Shown: positions 35,701-47,700 of the stretch, one piece after another
Position numbering within the stretch: the first letter of the stretch is position 1
Layout of the letters: every line of letters starts with the position of its first letter
NCBI RefSeq assembly: GCF_022539315.1
Contig: NC_066314.1
Span: 58,203,543 to 58,267,542 of the forward strand
Reading direction: 5' to 3'
From: Serinus canaria
Lineage: Eukaryota; Chordata; Aves; Passeriformes; Fringillidae
DNA length: 64,000 bases
The notes under the pieces: model-generated
The model's input: the letters and a program-made list of their open reading frames with translations, nothing else
What the model was told of the DNA's origin: nothing
Database searches by the model: none
Program-made: the position numbers and the translations under genes

Positions 35701-38700
35701 TTCCTTGTCACCTACTATGTTATTTGTTCTAGGGCTGTAAAGCTTTCAGAAGTGCTTTCTGTTTCACCGGGGACTTAAAAGGAGCAGTGTCACAGCAATG
35801 CTGAGTACTTTTGGAAAGCTTGCTCAAGATCTGCACTGTTTATATTCTAAAGATACCAGAATTTTACTGCTGACATCATGGCAGAGTTTGTCTTCCAAGA
35901 TTTTTCCTTTCAGAGGGTCAGCACCTCCAGCTCTGCCATCCAGCCTTATGATTTACTGTGTCTCTGATGATGTGACTTGCATGCAGAGGTACCTGGCTGG
36001 CGTGGTTGATGTGTTACACAAAATGTACACAGTCCCAAATACAAGAGACTTGCTAAATCATCTCACTTTCCTATTTAAAAATAGGGAAGTCAACAGTTCA
36101 CCAAGGCATAAAGCAGAATACAGCTGTAGTTAGAGCAAACAGCAAGTGCCAGAGCACCTGTTCACACTTCTGCAGACTTGCATTGTCACACAGACCCAGG
36201 TCTGGATCTGGATATTGTCCAGAGCCCAGTGCTGCTGGATTTGAGGTGACTTCATATGATCTCCATCATCCTCTCTCTAGGGAGCTCTGAGCTGCAGTTA
36301 CAGAGAAACACAGGATGATGCACATGATTCACCATGGCAACAAGCAGCAGGCAAGAGTTCACATCTTCCTGGCCACATCTACACTGTCTTTCTCAGCTAA
36401 ATCTGAACATGCTCTGTATTTTCACAACACTTCAGGAGGGTTGTGAATATAATTTCTGCACCATCTTGGTGCAAACCCTCTCTCCTTTCTCCAGCCTAGG
36501 CTTAGAACCTGTCAAAGGGTAGGCACTGGCAGCAATTTTCAGCTTGCTCTTGCTAACATAGCAATACAGATAAAAGATTTCAATGCAGATGAAAGCAAGA
36601 GCATACAGTAGTTCTTGAGTGGGAAGCTGTGCTCACAAGAGGGAACTCAGCCTGAGCTTTCACTTCTAAAAACCTGCAAGAGGGTGAGCATGAGCACTCC
36701 CACTCACAATGCATGGTGGCTGACACAGCTCATGCCTGTCTTTTCAGCTTGGAACTGAACTGACCTGCTATCCAGATCTGATGTGCATGTGAGTCAGGAA
36801 ACTTTGGAAAGTGAGGGAGTTTCCATCTTGCATTCTAACTCTGCCAGGATTTTAAATATGCCTCACAACTTCCCAAAAGACAGCAACGTCCCCAGAACGT
36901 GCAGGGGCTAATTACCAGTACCAGGTTTCAGGGGAGTGTTTTGGAGACCAGTACACCAAATAATTCTACAAGAGGGAATAAAGAAATGCAGTGCTTTATC
37001 CCAACCCAGCCAGTGCAGGAGAGTTTAACCAGCAATAAATCACATACTGCAACTCTGTTTTCCTAGCTAGCCAGTCTGGCTGGTGGCTTTTCTCCCATAG
37101 TAAGCATGTGTGAGGTGTCTGGACATCCAGTGCCATGCAACACTGCTCCTGCCAGCCTGGTCGCACATTTCTGACTCTGCACTTAGAGAAATCTCACTGT
37201 ATTTCCTCAGTGTCCAATACTCCTCCTGGGAAAGTCAGTCAACAAGGAGCTTTGATGGGAGCTGGAAGAGATGTTTGTTTTGGGCTCCTGTTGCCCGCTG
37301 CCCATGGATTTTCTCCTGCAGCACTGAGATCTCCATCTTCTCACTGTATTCCATGCAGAAACAAGATCCTTCTCCAAAGGTAGAACACAGAGGAGGGATC
37401 TTGTCTTAGGAGCTCAGAGCAGAGCTCATCAGGAGCCATTTGCTCTCTCCACACATTTGCCTTACCTTTCAGCTTCTCTTCAGTGTCACTGTCTGATTCA
37501 CTGTTTTCATCTGTAACTAGGAAAAAAAATAAAGAAAGAAAGGGGAAGATTAATTAAGGAAAGTCTATTTATAGCTGTGCATTTCTTATCACTGCATGAG
37601 AAAACTGGGACTGGCAGCTTCAGGGGGAAGCAGTTTAGGTCCCAAGGGCCTTGTTCTTTTCAAGGGTGCACATACCCACAGATATTCAGCTTACCAGCCC
37701 TGGTATCTTCCCATTCACTCAGGGATAAAACACCCAAACCAACAACCAAAATCAGTTTTGCACAGCCAGAAGAGCTGCATAAAGAATAAAATGCCAGAAC
37801 AGTATTTTATCCAAGTCTGTATAAGCACAACACCAAGGTAAAATACTCATTAATATGCAGTAGTTTCTGGGACATGGTATAAAACAAAGAAAAGGAACAA
37901 ACAAACAAAGAAAAATTGTCAGACTGAATCAGATTCAAGGTCTATATGGTCCAATGATCTATTTCTCTGAATGATGCTATAGGGAGGGGTATCAAAAGTC
38001 TGGGATGCTTCCCCTGAAAGTTCATATAAACACACTCATCCACCCTGTGGCTGTCTATGCTTTATGAAATAGGATAAACAGTAACAAATAATTGTGGGAA
38101 ACAAATATAGGTGGTCACATTCTGCTGGTTATTAAAGTGTTTTGGAAAAACATCTTGTGTTGGAAATACACAATCTTAATTTTTATTGAGATGAGATGCT
38201 TAAAAGCAATTGCTCTGAAGTGTCTGAATGCTTTGGGCAAGTTGTTAATTGACAGTGGGAGGCTGAAAGTCTCAATCCTGCTATGATGGAGATGGTCCTA
38301 CAGTCAGCTGCAGAAACCCTGATTCCCAACTGAGGCTATTTGTTTATTGGGATGGTGAAAGAACCAGGGCTGTTCCAAAATCTCCTGTCTTCCATTGGAC
38401 AGTTCACTGAAGTGACACATTCCCACAAAATATTTTGATCTCAACAAATCAGAGTTTTTGGACAGAACATTCCTCTCCATAGCTTCCAGCATGTTCCAGA
38501 AATAAACATCAAACAGAGGAGACATGTTTGGGGTGACCTGTAAGGTTATCATGCAAAGCCATGGCCTGAACATGAAGCAAGAAAAACAGAAAACTTCCAT
38601 TTTAACCAAAGGGCAGAGGAACAGCCCTTATCTTACCAAAAAAAAAAAAAAAAAAAAAGTGGAAACCCCAACTCAACCTTAGTCTGGACTGGAAGAAGAG

Positions 38701-41700
38701 CTAGAAGTGTCACATAAACCACGAAGGCAGTGTAAAGTCCAGGGCAGGTCCTCAGAAAGTCTTAGAGGAATGATGATTTGAAGCTCCTTTACCTTTCCCT
38801 GAATTGCTCTCTGTAGACTGTGACAGTCTCTTGACACGTTTCTTTCCCCTCCGTGCCTCGTAAATGGCATTGATTTTCAACACCAGCTGCTCAGCAAACA
38901 CACAAACAAACAAGGTTAATTTCTTCCCCAGGCAATAAATTGAGTTAGAATTTCATGCAAAGTGCTCTTTATCCCAACCTTGGCCATAGTGAAACTGTTC
39001 CCTTGATGGTGCAGGATGCACAGTTCCCAGGATCTGTGCTGTACTGCCTGTGCTCACTCGGTACAGCAGAGCCAGGGGAAAAAACCCTGCTGAAAGGCCA
39101 CGCCTTAATGCACTTCCACACTGTGCAGCTGTGTCAGCCACACAGAGTCCACCTCTCCATACCATGATCCCTGCTCCAGGGAGCACCAGAGGGTCCCCTG
39201 GCAACCTCTCCTGGTCTGCAGGTTTGGAAGCAGAAAAGACTGGAGGATAACTGAAGAAATTGAGAAGGGTGGAGGCCAGTGATGCTGAAATATTTTACAC
39301 TTGTGGTTTCCTTTGCAAATCCTGTAATCCCTGTGCTCCCAGCTGACCAAGAGAGAGGACATTTCAGTGTGGGGCAGTGCTGGGCTTAGCGGCTCATTCA
39401 GTGCCTCTGGTTTCCCTGTCCCTTCCTGAAGGGAAGGGGAATTGCAGCAGAGCCATGCCAGGCTTCCTGCTTGAGCAGACCTGCCTCCTTCTCAAGGTGC
39501 CAGGCAGGAGCAGTGGGATATGGCCACAGCATTCAGATTTATTCCATAAATAACTGGAATAAATTCAGATTCCAGATTTACATCCACACATGTCTTGTGA
39601 GCTCAAGGTAAGACAGGCCCACCACCTACTTGGTCAGGCAACTCTAAGCACAAATATTGAAGTGGGAGGCAGGATGCTCTGATGTGGAAGTGCAGCCTTC
39701 ATCCAGATGCCCAGCTCAAGCCTCAGGTGATGCTGCCCTTGACAAGCAAACCTCAGTTCTGACCTGGCCCTGCAAGACTGCTCAGTGGCACTGTGTGGTA
39801 AATAAACACTTGGAATCCTCTCTTCAATTGACATAAAAGTATATGTGAACACACAGACAGAGCTCAAGCCCATGCACAGATGTGAAGACGTCCTGGGAAA
39901 GAAACCCCAAACATTTGCAGTCCTTGGCTCATTCCTGAAAGGCTGAGGCACACAGAGAGGGCATTCAAAAATCAGATATGCAAGCATGAACACAGATCTG
40001 GCAACCAGGAAACAAAGAAGATACACAAACACATCCCTTTTTCCCCGAATGCAAACTGTGGGTTTGGAAAAAAATCACCACAGACTGTCCCTGGTAGTCT
40101 CTGCTTGTCCTGCAAAGACCGGGATAAGCAACTGTGTTTTTATAACTGTGTTTTTGAAACATTCAATGGATAGAGTGCTGCCAAACCTCATTTGGATTGA
40201 ATACACATCCTGCCAGATCTGAACGAAAATAAAATTTAAATGGAGTAATGGTGTATCCAAGTAACAAATATGAAATGTTGCTGCAGAAAATGCTCCTAAC
40301 TGCAGACAAGTCCTTTTGTCACCCAATTGTCATTATGTTCTTTGCTCACCTACAGTCATACCGTAAATTATAAACAGCCAGTGCATCAATCAGAACAAGC
40401 AAAGAACAACAGATTTCCAGGAGGAAATAAACACACAACACACAGACAATTTCTGACTGTCCCATTCAGGAAGCACAGAAGGAAGTATGATGAGGTACAT
40501 CTTCTGCAAAATATGAACTGCTTCTTTCCTCTCTGACACGCTTCAATTTCTATCCCAAAATTACAATGCCTTTTTTTTTTTTTCTCATTATGAAATCTCA
40601 GATGGAAAAAATAACTTCTTCAAAAGGTGCAGACATGTTTGTGTGCCTTCTCCTTCAGGCAGAAAGGGGGTTAGGCACAAGTCAAGTCAGCAGCCAGGAC
40701 AGCAGCTACCTTGCAGGGATGCCACACACTGGAAACTAAGGAAAACCTGGTCTCATACTCACATTCCTGCCTGGAAGAAGTCAAACAAAAAAAAAAACAA
40801 AAAAACAAACTCCTAGATTTACCTTGGGAATCTTCCTTCTCCTCTTTCCATTCTGAGAGTCTCCCAAGGAGAAGAAGGTGTCATCTGGACTGCTGGGGGT
40901 TGAGGGAGGGCTGACTCTGGATGGTGAGCCAGTCCCATCCCGGCTCAGTTTCCGTATGTCTGGCAGTTTGAAACTCCGCCGCTCTGAGTTTTGCCGGAAA
41001 AACGGGGGTTTGGAAAGCAACTGGAAATGGAGGAGAAGGAATGAGTGACCACAGAACCTCGTGGGTCTTTACTCCACTGCTCACACTTCATATCAGCAAA
41101 TCCAGCCACAGCACTCAGTTGTCAAAACAGCCTGAGAGTGCCCACGGATTTGTGCACATGCAGGAAACCCGTGCAGCTGCCAGGCTATATCTTGGCCAGC
41201 AACTTAACCAGCCCATTCTCATTCCAGAACACAACACAAGCTCAGGGGTTGGCAAGAAGGTCTTGCTCCAGTGTGGAAAAAAATCTCCCAGGATTTGGGT
41301 AATCGAGAGGGTGGGACTGTAAACAGGACAAGACTAACCAACCAACCACAGGCATTTGGGATGAGGAGCAGCTAGGCAGGAGGGACAGAGAAGCAGTGAG
41401 AGCAGGCAAAAAGCACTGTCAGTATGGCTGCCTTTGACAGGAGCCAGAATCAGATAGTTCAAAGGGTACAAGAGATGCTGTTAGACAATTATAGACTGCT
41501 TTCCTCCCAAACTCATTAGCAAGTTTGGTGAGAGTACAACAGAAGATGTTTAAGCAGCAGAGTGAAGTTCCTAAAGTCTCTGACCAAAAATAGATCAGAG
41601 AAGTAGAAAGCTAAGCTCCAGATAAAGAGGGGCAAACTACTTCTCACCAGAAAGATAAGAACACCTTTTATCTTCTCCTACAATATTTCCCAGTAGTTCT

Positions 41701-44700
41701 GACAAGGTAAATTGCACCTTTTGTGGGAACAGTATTTGCACTGCCAGGGGATGTATCTGGCACTAAGAAGTGTGGGGGAGAGTTATCCAGCCTAGTTCTG
41801 AGCAATTCACAGCAGCACTGTGCCTGTAGCTGAGGCAGCACCACCATCTGCCTCCACCAGCAGACATACTCAGCAGTTATTAGCCACACCAATTAATCCA
41901 CTCAGATTTGCTCAGGTGTCTCTAGATTTGGCAGAAGATGCTCAGATCACAAAAATGTTTGCCCCCTACAGGGAAGTCATATAAAAATGAGGCTGTAAGG
42001 AGTCTCTGCACTGAAGGATCCCATTCTGCACCAGGCATATGAGCTGCTACAGCTATAATAGTCCTGAAAGTCTGTCCAGAGCCATTCCCCATCCCTGCAG
42101 CCTGGCCAGGCTCTCCACAGGATGAATGCTGCAGCTGCAAACCCATTAGCTGCCAAGAGAGCTGCAGCATTTCTGTTCTGACTGATGCAGATCAGGGCTT
42201 TTAGACACCAAAGCACACTAGAGTAACATAATGACTCCTGTTCAGCTCTCCTGCTGGGAACAGCATCTCTGGTGAAAGGCATTCCTGTGCAGAACTGCAG
42301 CCCCCTTCCCCCAGCACATGTGGGAAATCTGGGTGCACAGGTGACTGCAAATCTCTGAGGGAGATCAGCCTCATCCCAACACTCATACATATGGCCCCTT
42401 GCTGCTCTGGACCTAACTAGCAACAAGGAGAATGCATTGAGAACCACAGAATCATTTTCATTGAATTATCCAAAGACACCTTAGTTGCTGATTAAGCTGG
42501 TTGGACAAGAGCAGCATGTCAAGGAATGCAGCACATAAAACTTCTGAAAATGTTGGATAACAGCTCTAATAATAGTTGTTACTTGGAAAGCATGAGAAAA
42601 ACCTTTGGCCAGGAAAGCTGTTTTTAGATCCCTGCTATCCACTCTGGACCCAAGATGCAGGGCATGTTTATTGCCAAGATGACTTTGGCTGTCATGCTGT
42701 CCCTGCTGTCCTAGCTTGGATTATCTAAACAGGCAACATGAATCAACCAAAGCAGCTTGGGAGGCTGAGAGAGCAGAGCTGCCCTTGGTAAACCCTGAGC
42801 TCTGAGCAAGAGGTGCCAATCAAAGCTTTACCTCTTTTGGTTCCATGGACAAGGAGGAAAAAGGCACCAAGCTGTGAGCTGGGCTGTGGTGGGGACACCC
42901 TTCTAGCACTAGCTCTCCACCCAGGGGACTGGCACTGCCTTACTTACCAGCAAACTGTCTCATGGAGAGAGCAGAAAAGGCTCCTGGGGGGTGGGGGGTG
43001 TGCTGCAGAGGCACCAGCATGAGCAGACTGCACTGCCCAAGACACTGAGACAAGGCTACTGCAGGCCATGATTACCCAAACACTTCCATGCCCTCTTTGA
43101 GGGGAGAAAGGTCTTCCCACACCACCAGGGAAGGCAATCTTGGAGTGAAAAAAATGTGAAAGCAAACAAACCATTTATGTAAGGGCATACTGGTTTGTTT
43201 TTTACCTCCCTGAAGGGCAGTAATTCCCCTCTTATCACACTGTACTCTGTGGCAAAAGACACAAAGGAAAAATCCCTAACATGATGCAGGTGCCCACTTT
43301 TTCCACACAGGACCAGGATTTCACCCAAAAACTTTCTGGAGCAGAAGAGGTGGCCACTTGAATCAAGCACCTTTGTGGGAGTCCCAGGTACAGAAGAGGT
43401 GGGGGATGCTGGGAAGGTCAGGACACATTTCTTCCCCAGACAGCGGCTGTTGGTCTCGATGTCTTCATAAGGGTTTTCCTTTGAGGGTGGATCTGCAGCA
43501 AAAAGCCAAAAGCAAAAGATTTTAAGTGCAGAAAATCTCTGAGGTTTGCCATAAAAATGCGTTTAGGGATCCGCCGGTCTTCTCCCACCTCCCCCATCAG
43601 ACATAAAGACCTGTTCTCAAGCATTCCTGCAATTGCTTCATCCTCTCCATAGCCCTGGAAGTCCAGCTGCTTGCTGGGCAGTGTCCAAAGCCTGACACAG
43701 ACAAGTGCAGCCATAGAAACATATCACAGATACTACAGATGGAAAAGACCCTGCGAGCCCTCAAGTTCATTTTCCTGTACCCAGAAGAGCTGTGATGTTC
43801 TCATGAACATTAGCTCATAACCACATTTTCTTCTTTCCAGTCCTCTGCTTGGAGCTGCTCAATGAAACTATGAGCTGAAGCCTGGCATGAAGGTCCTCTC
43901 TCTGTTTCAGCCCCACATTTGTGGGGATGACATCTGATCACCACTTACTTGGGGTTGAAGTGATGCCCTGCTCTTGGGCTGACTGCAGGAAGATTTAATC
44001 CACACTCTGAACATAGATATCTGTCACACAATCCAGGATTTCAAACATGCCTACCAATCATGGAGACCTCAATCTTACATGCTGTACTTTAGAAAGAAGC
44101 ATTAAGCCACTCAAAGTAGATGCTCCTCCCCTGGAGAAGGATGGGAAGGGAGGGCCTGCGGCACACAGCCCACACCTCTGAAGTAGATGTAGGTTCCTTT
44201 CTTCCCAGTAATTCTGGAGATGAGGCACACAACTAATTTGAGTTTTGAACACCCAAAATGATATCTAATGAACTTCTTATATCCCACTCTTCAGCAGTAC
44301 TAGGGAATGTAAACCTAAGTGTGTTCACAAGAGCACAATTCTGACAAAGCAGGTTGTGACATCTCCACCCAAGCAGCTACGAAACCACTGACAAAGGCTT
44401 AGCCCAAGCACCTGCACAAGCAATGATATGTTATGAGCCTTGTCTCCTCACTGCCCTCATTTCATGCCACATCCCAGTGGATAGCTGGGACTCGAAGCAA
44501 CTGCCTTTCTCTTGCTGTCACATAATGCTTGGCTGAGAGTAAAGACTGAAGCCAGGGGTGCTGCACGCCCCTGGAGCAGGACCAGTAATGGCTGTGGGAT
44601 CTGTCTCACTGGTGCACTCCCACCTGCCTGCCCAGCTGGGGCAGGAGTGCAGCTGAGCTCTTCAGACAAGGACAGAAACCCAAGTCTTTCCCAGCACTGT

Positions 44701-47700
44701 CCTCTCCAGTAGCCTGTGACACCCAGCACTCCAGCAGGGAGCCCAAATTCACCACGGAGAAGGCAAGAGGGTGTGACACCAGCAAAGCAGGGCTGCACTA
44801 ACACTTGGTCAGCAAACATTCTCCTGTCCCTGAAACTGGCTCCACTTTCTAATTTCAGTGGCCCCTTTCAGTATTGAAAATGTACTTCAGCTGTCATGCA
44901 ACTGGGAAGATTGGAGAAAAAAAGAACAAGCTTGGATTCTGCTGCGTGTCCCATCCTCAAACTGCTAAACAAGTCCAATTAGCTTCAGCCTAGAAGAAAG
45001 AACACAATTTCCCTCTTTTTTACAAATCAGCCTAGTGATCCATCTACCAGCTTCCAATTTTCCAGGTAAGCAATGGTGCACAGGGGAAAAGAGGGTGCAT
45101 GAAGGAAATCTGTGTGACTTGCTGGGAATTGGAACCATTACCCCAGCAGCAGCTGAACCCCCCTAAGCCACACAGATGAGTGTGTGTATGTGTGTGCTTG
45201 CACATCCTGATGGGCACGTGTGATTGTCTGTGGGCAGCAGCAGTGTCCTGTGGCTGAAGTCTTGCTTCCCCCTCCACTGGTGAGGTTTTCACATGATGTT
45301 TGTCTTGTGGATTAAACTTGTCTGTGGTCTTGTGAAAAACAAAACTGCAGCTTTTTATTTTGAGTTATCCCCATCCACCCCTTTTCCCAACCTTCCATGG
45401 AAGCACCACCAGGATTGCAGGAACCAATTAAAGATCACTGACTCCAGGCAAGGCCTTAACATGCAGCAAGAAAACAAAAAACAAACATGCTCTATTAGCT
45501 GACAATTACCTATAACTTTGCTTTCTTCTAATCTTTGCAAGTAAAAGCTGGAGGGGACAGGAACTTCAGACTGATATTTGAGTTCCCTGCACACTTGGGA
45601 CATGGGGGTGTGCTTGTGTTTGAATAGATGGATTTGCCTTCACAGCCACTCTGTAATGCTATCCATGTTATTCCAGCTGACAAGGTGACCCTTACTCAGT
45701 GGTTTCTGAGACCTCCCATCATGGCCCAACACAAAAACCCCACAGCAGCTGCCTAGACACTCCCTGTTCCTTTGGCCCCCCAAGTGAAGAGAAGGAAAAA
45801 AGCAAACACAAGGCCCTTAGCTGAACAAATGAGGCCGACACCTTCAAAAATGTCAGAAAGGATGGATTGGAGTGGCCTTGTCTGCCATTAGCCCCAAAGG
45901 AACACAATTCCTTTCAGAGTCTCTCTCATTAAGTATGATCAGATTTTATTCTATCAAAATAATAATGCCTGGCCTGCTCCTAAGAAAGTGCAGCTCCTCC
46001 TATGCCCAACAACCACAGAGCACCTTTGCAAGATTACAGCAGCATGGCAAGAGTTGATGCAGCTATTCCTTCCTAATCTGCTGACCTCTGCCAAGAGATT
46101 TACACAGCACCAGCCTGCAGCTACTAAAACTCATTAAGGCTTTTTCAAGGGGGACACTTCTATGTTCCATCAAAGGCCACATACTCACAATATTAAAAAA
46201 CACTATACAAATGGAGAGGGTTACAGGAAATAGTCTTTAAAATGGCATTGATCTGACACTGAAGTTAGAGAACTAAATAAAACTCAATTTCAAAGAGTGT
46301 GGGACCCAGTTTCTTAATTGCAATGGTACCTGAAGCCATACACGATCCTATTCCTGAGCTGTGGAACTGACTTCAAGGCCATGTTTTCAGACTGCTCGCA
46401 TTATCTCAGCAGTGAAAAATCACCACAATGGACAGATCAGAGCTGTGAGAACTAATCCACAGGACAAAAGGAAGGCAGAGGAGATATGCCAGCAAAAAAT
46501 AAAAGCTGCTTCCCATATGCCTCAGGTTTATCTTTGAAGCTGATGAGCTTTGAAGTACCCCATCCATTTTTCTTATTACTTGCCAATAACATGCGCAAAA
46601 TGTGTCCTGGTTTACATTTGGATAATGAACACACTTTATTCAGCACCTCTGCTGAATGCCTGTTGACCAGGAGTCCCTGCTGCTCAGGACTAGCAGGCAG
46701 CTCCCTCCCCTGTGCAGGGTTCCTACCCAGGATGTCTTCATAGACGTTCTCCTCAGATAAAGTGCGTGTCAGGGCCAGCTTGGTCTGCGCGTACCAATCC
46801 ACCCGGCCGTGCTCGGATGAGGACTGCAGCAAGTCTTCAAACTCATACGATTTCCTGCACCATGGAGGGGGGAGGAGGGACAGAGAGGAGAGTGATGCAG
46901 TTAACCAGCATTGATAACCAAATTGCAGCTAATTCACTTCTCCAAAGTGCGACACAGCTGGCAAAATAAATCACTAAGAACGTTTGGCTGCCTCATCCCA
47001 AACAAAGCATGAAAAAGCAATGCTGAGATTGGCTGGTCTTATCAGCCACGCAAATAAAGGCTTTTGGGGGTGCCACAGATAATCTGGGTTGTTATGGCAA
47101 TAGCACACAGTGGAGATGCAAGTGTGAAATGGCACATCTTGGAGCACTGCACAGAATCTTAGGACATGAGAGGTCCCATTTACAGAACAGATCCCACCCA
47201 CAAAAAGTGTAAGAGGGCCCCAAAATCAGCTCTCTGAGCAGCAGAGAAAAACAAAACTTGCTTGTGGAATGGTAAGAAAGGTAAAACTGTGCCCTCTATG
47301 AGCAAACCTAGCAAGCTTTGATTTCCTTTCTGCAACGTAGCCAGGAACTTTTAAGTGACAATTTACCCGGAGGGCATTAGAAAAGCTGTTTATTTTATGT
47401 TCTCCACTCCAAAAATGTGTGACAATCATGTGGGAGGGGATAAGAGGCAAGCAAGCACTCCAGAAGAATATATACACATCAGATTGACTGAGGTTTACTG
47501 TGGACAGTGAAAATGCTGCAGTAGAGACTAGAGATTATCATTCCAAATACTGTTCCAGACCAGCTGTGGTCATTTTGTAATTAAGTGGAGTTTCTCCTAA
47601 GAAAAACAAAACAAAACCCCAACTCCCTCAATTCTGGGCTCGAAGGTTAAGCCATGTAGTACAGTGACCTTAAATCTGCCATGACTTATCCCTCCACAGT

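Noticed and set aside
42440..42520. CR1 fragment
   Set aside because: Only one CR1-like phrase (CCACAGAATCATTTTC) is present, and the following sequence does not continue the match.
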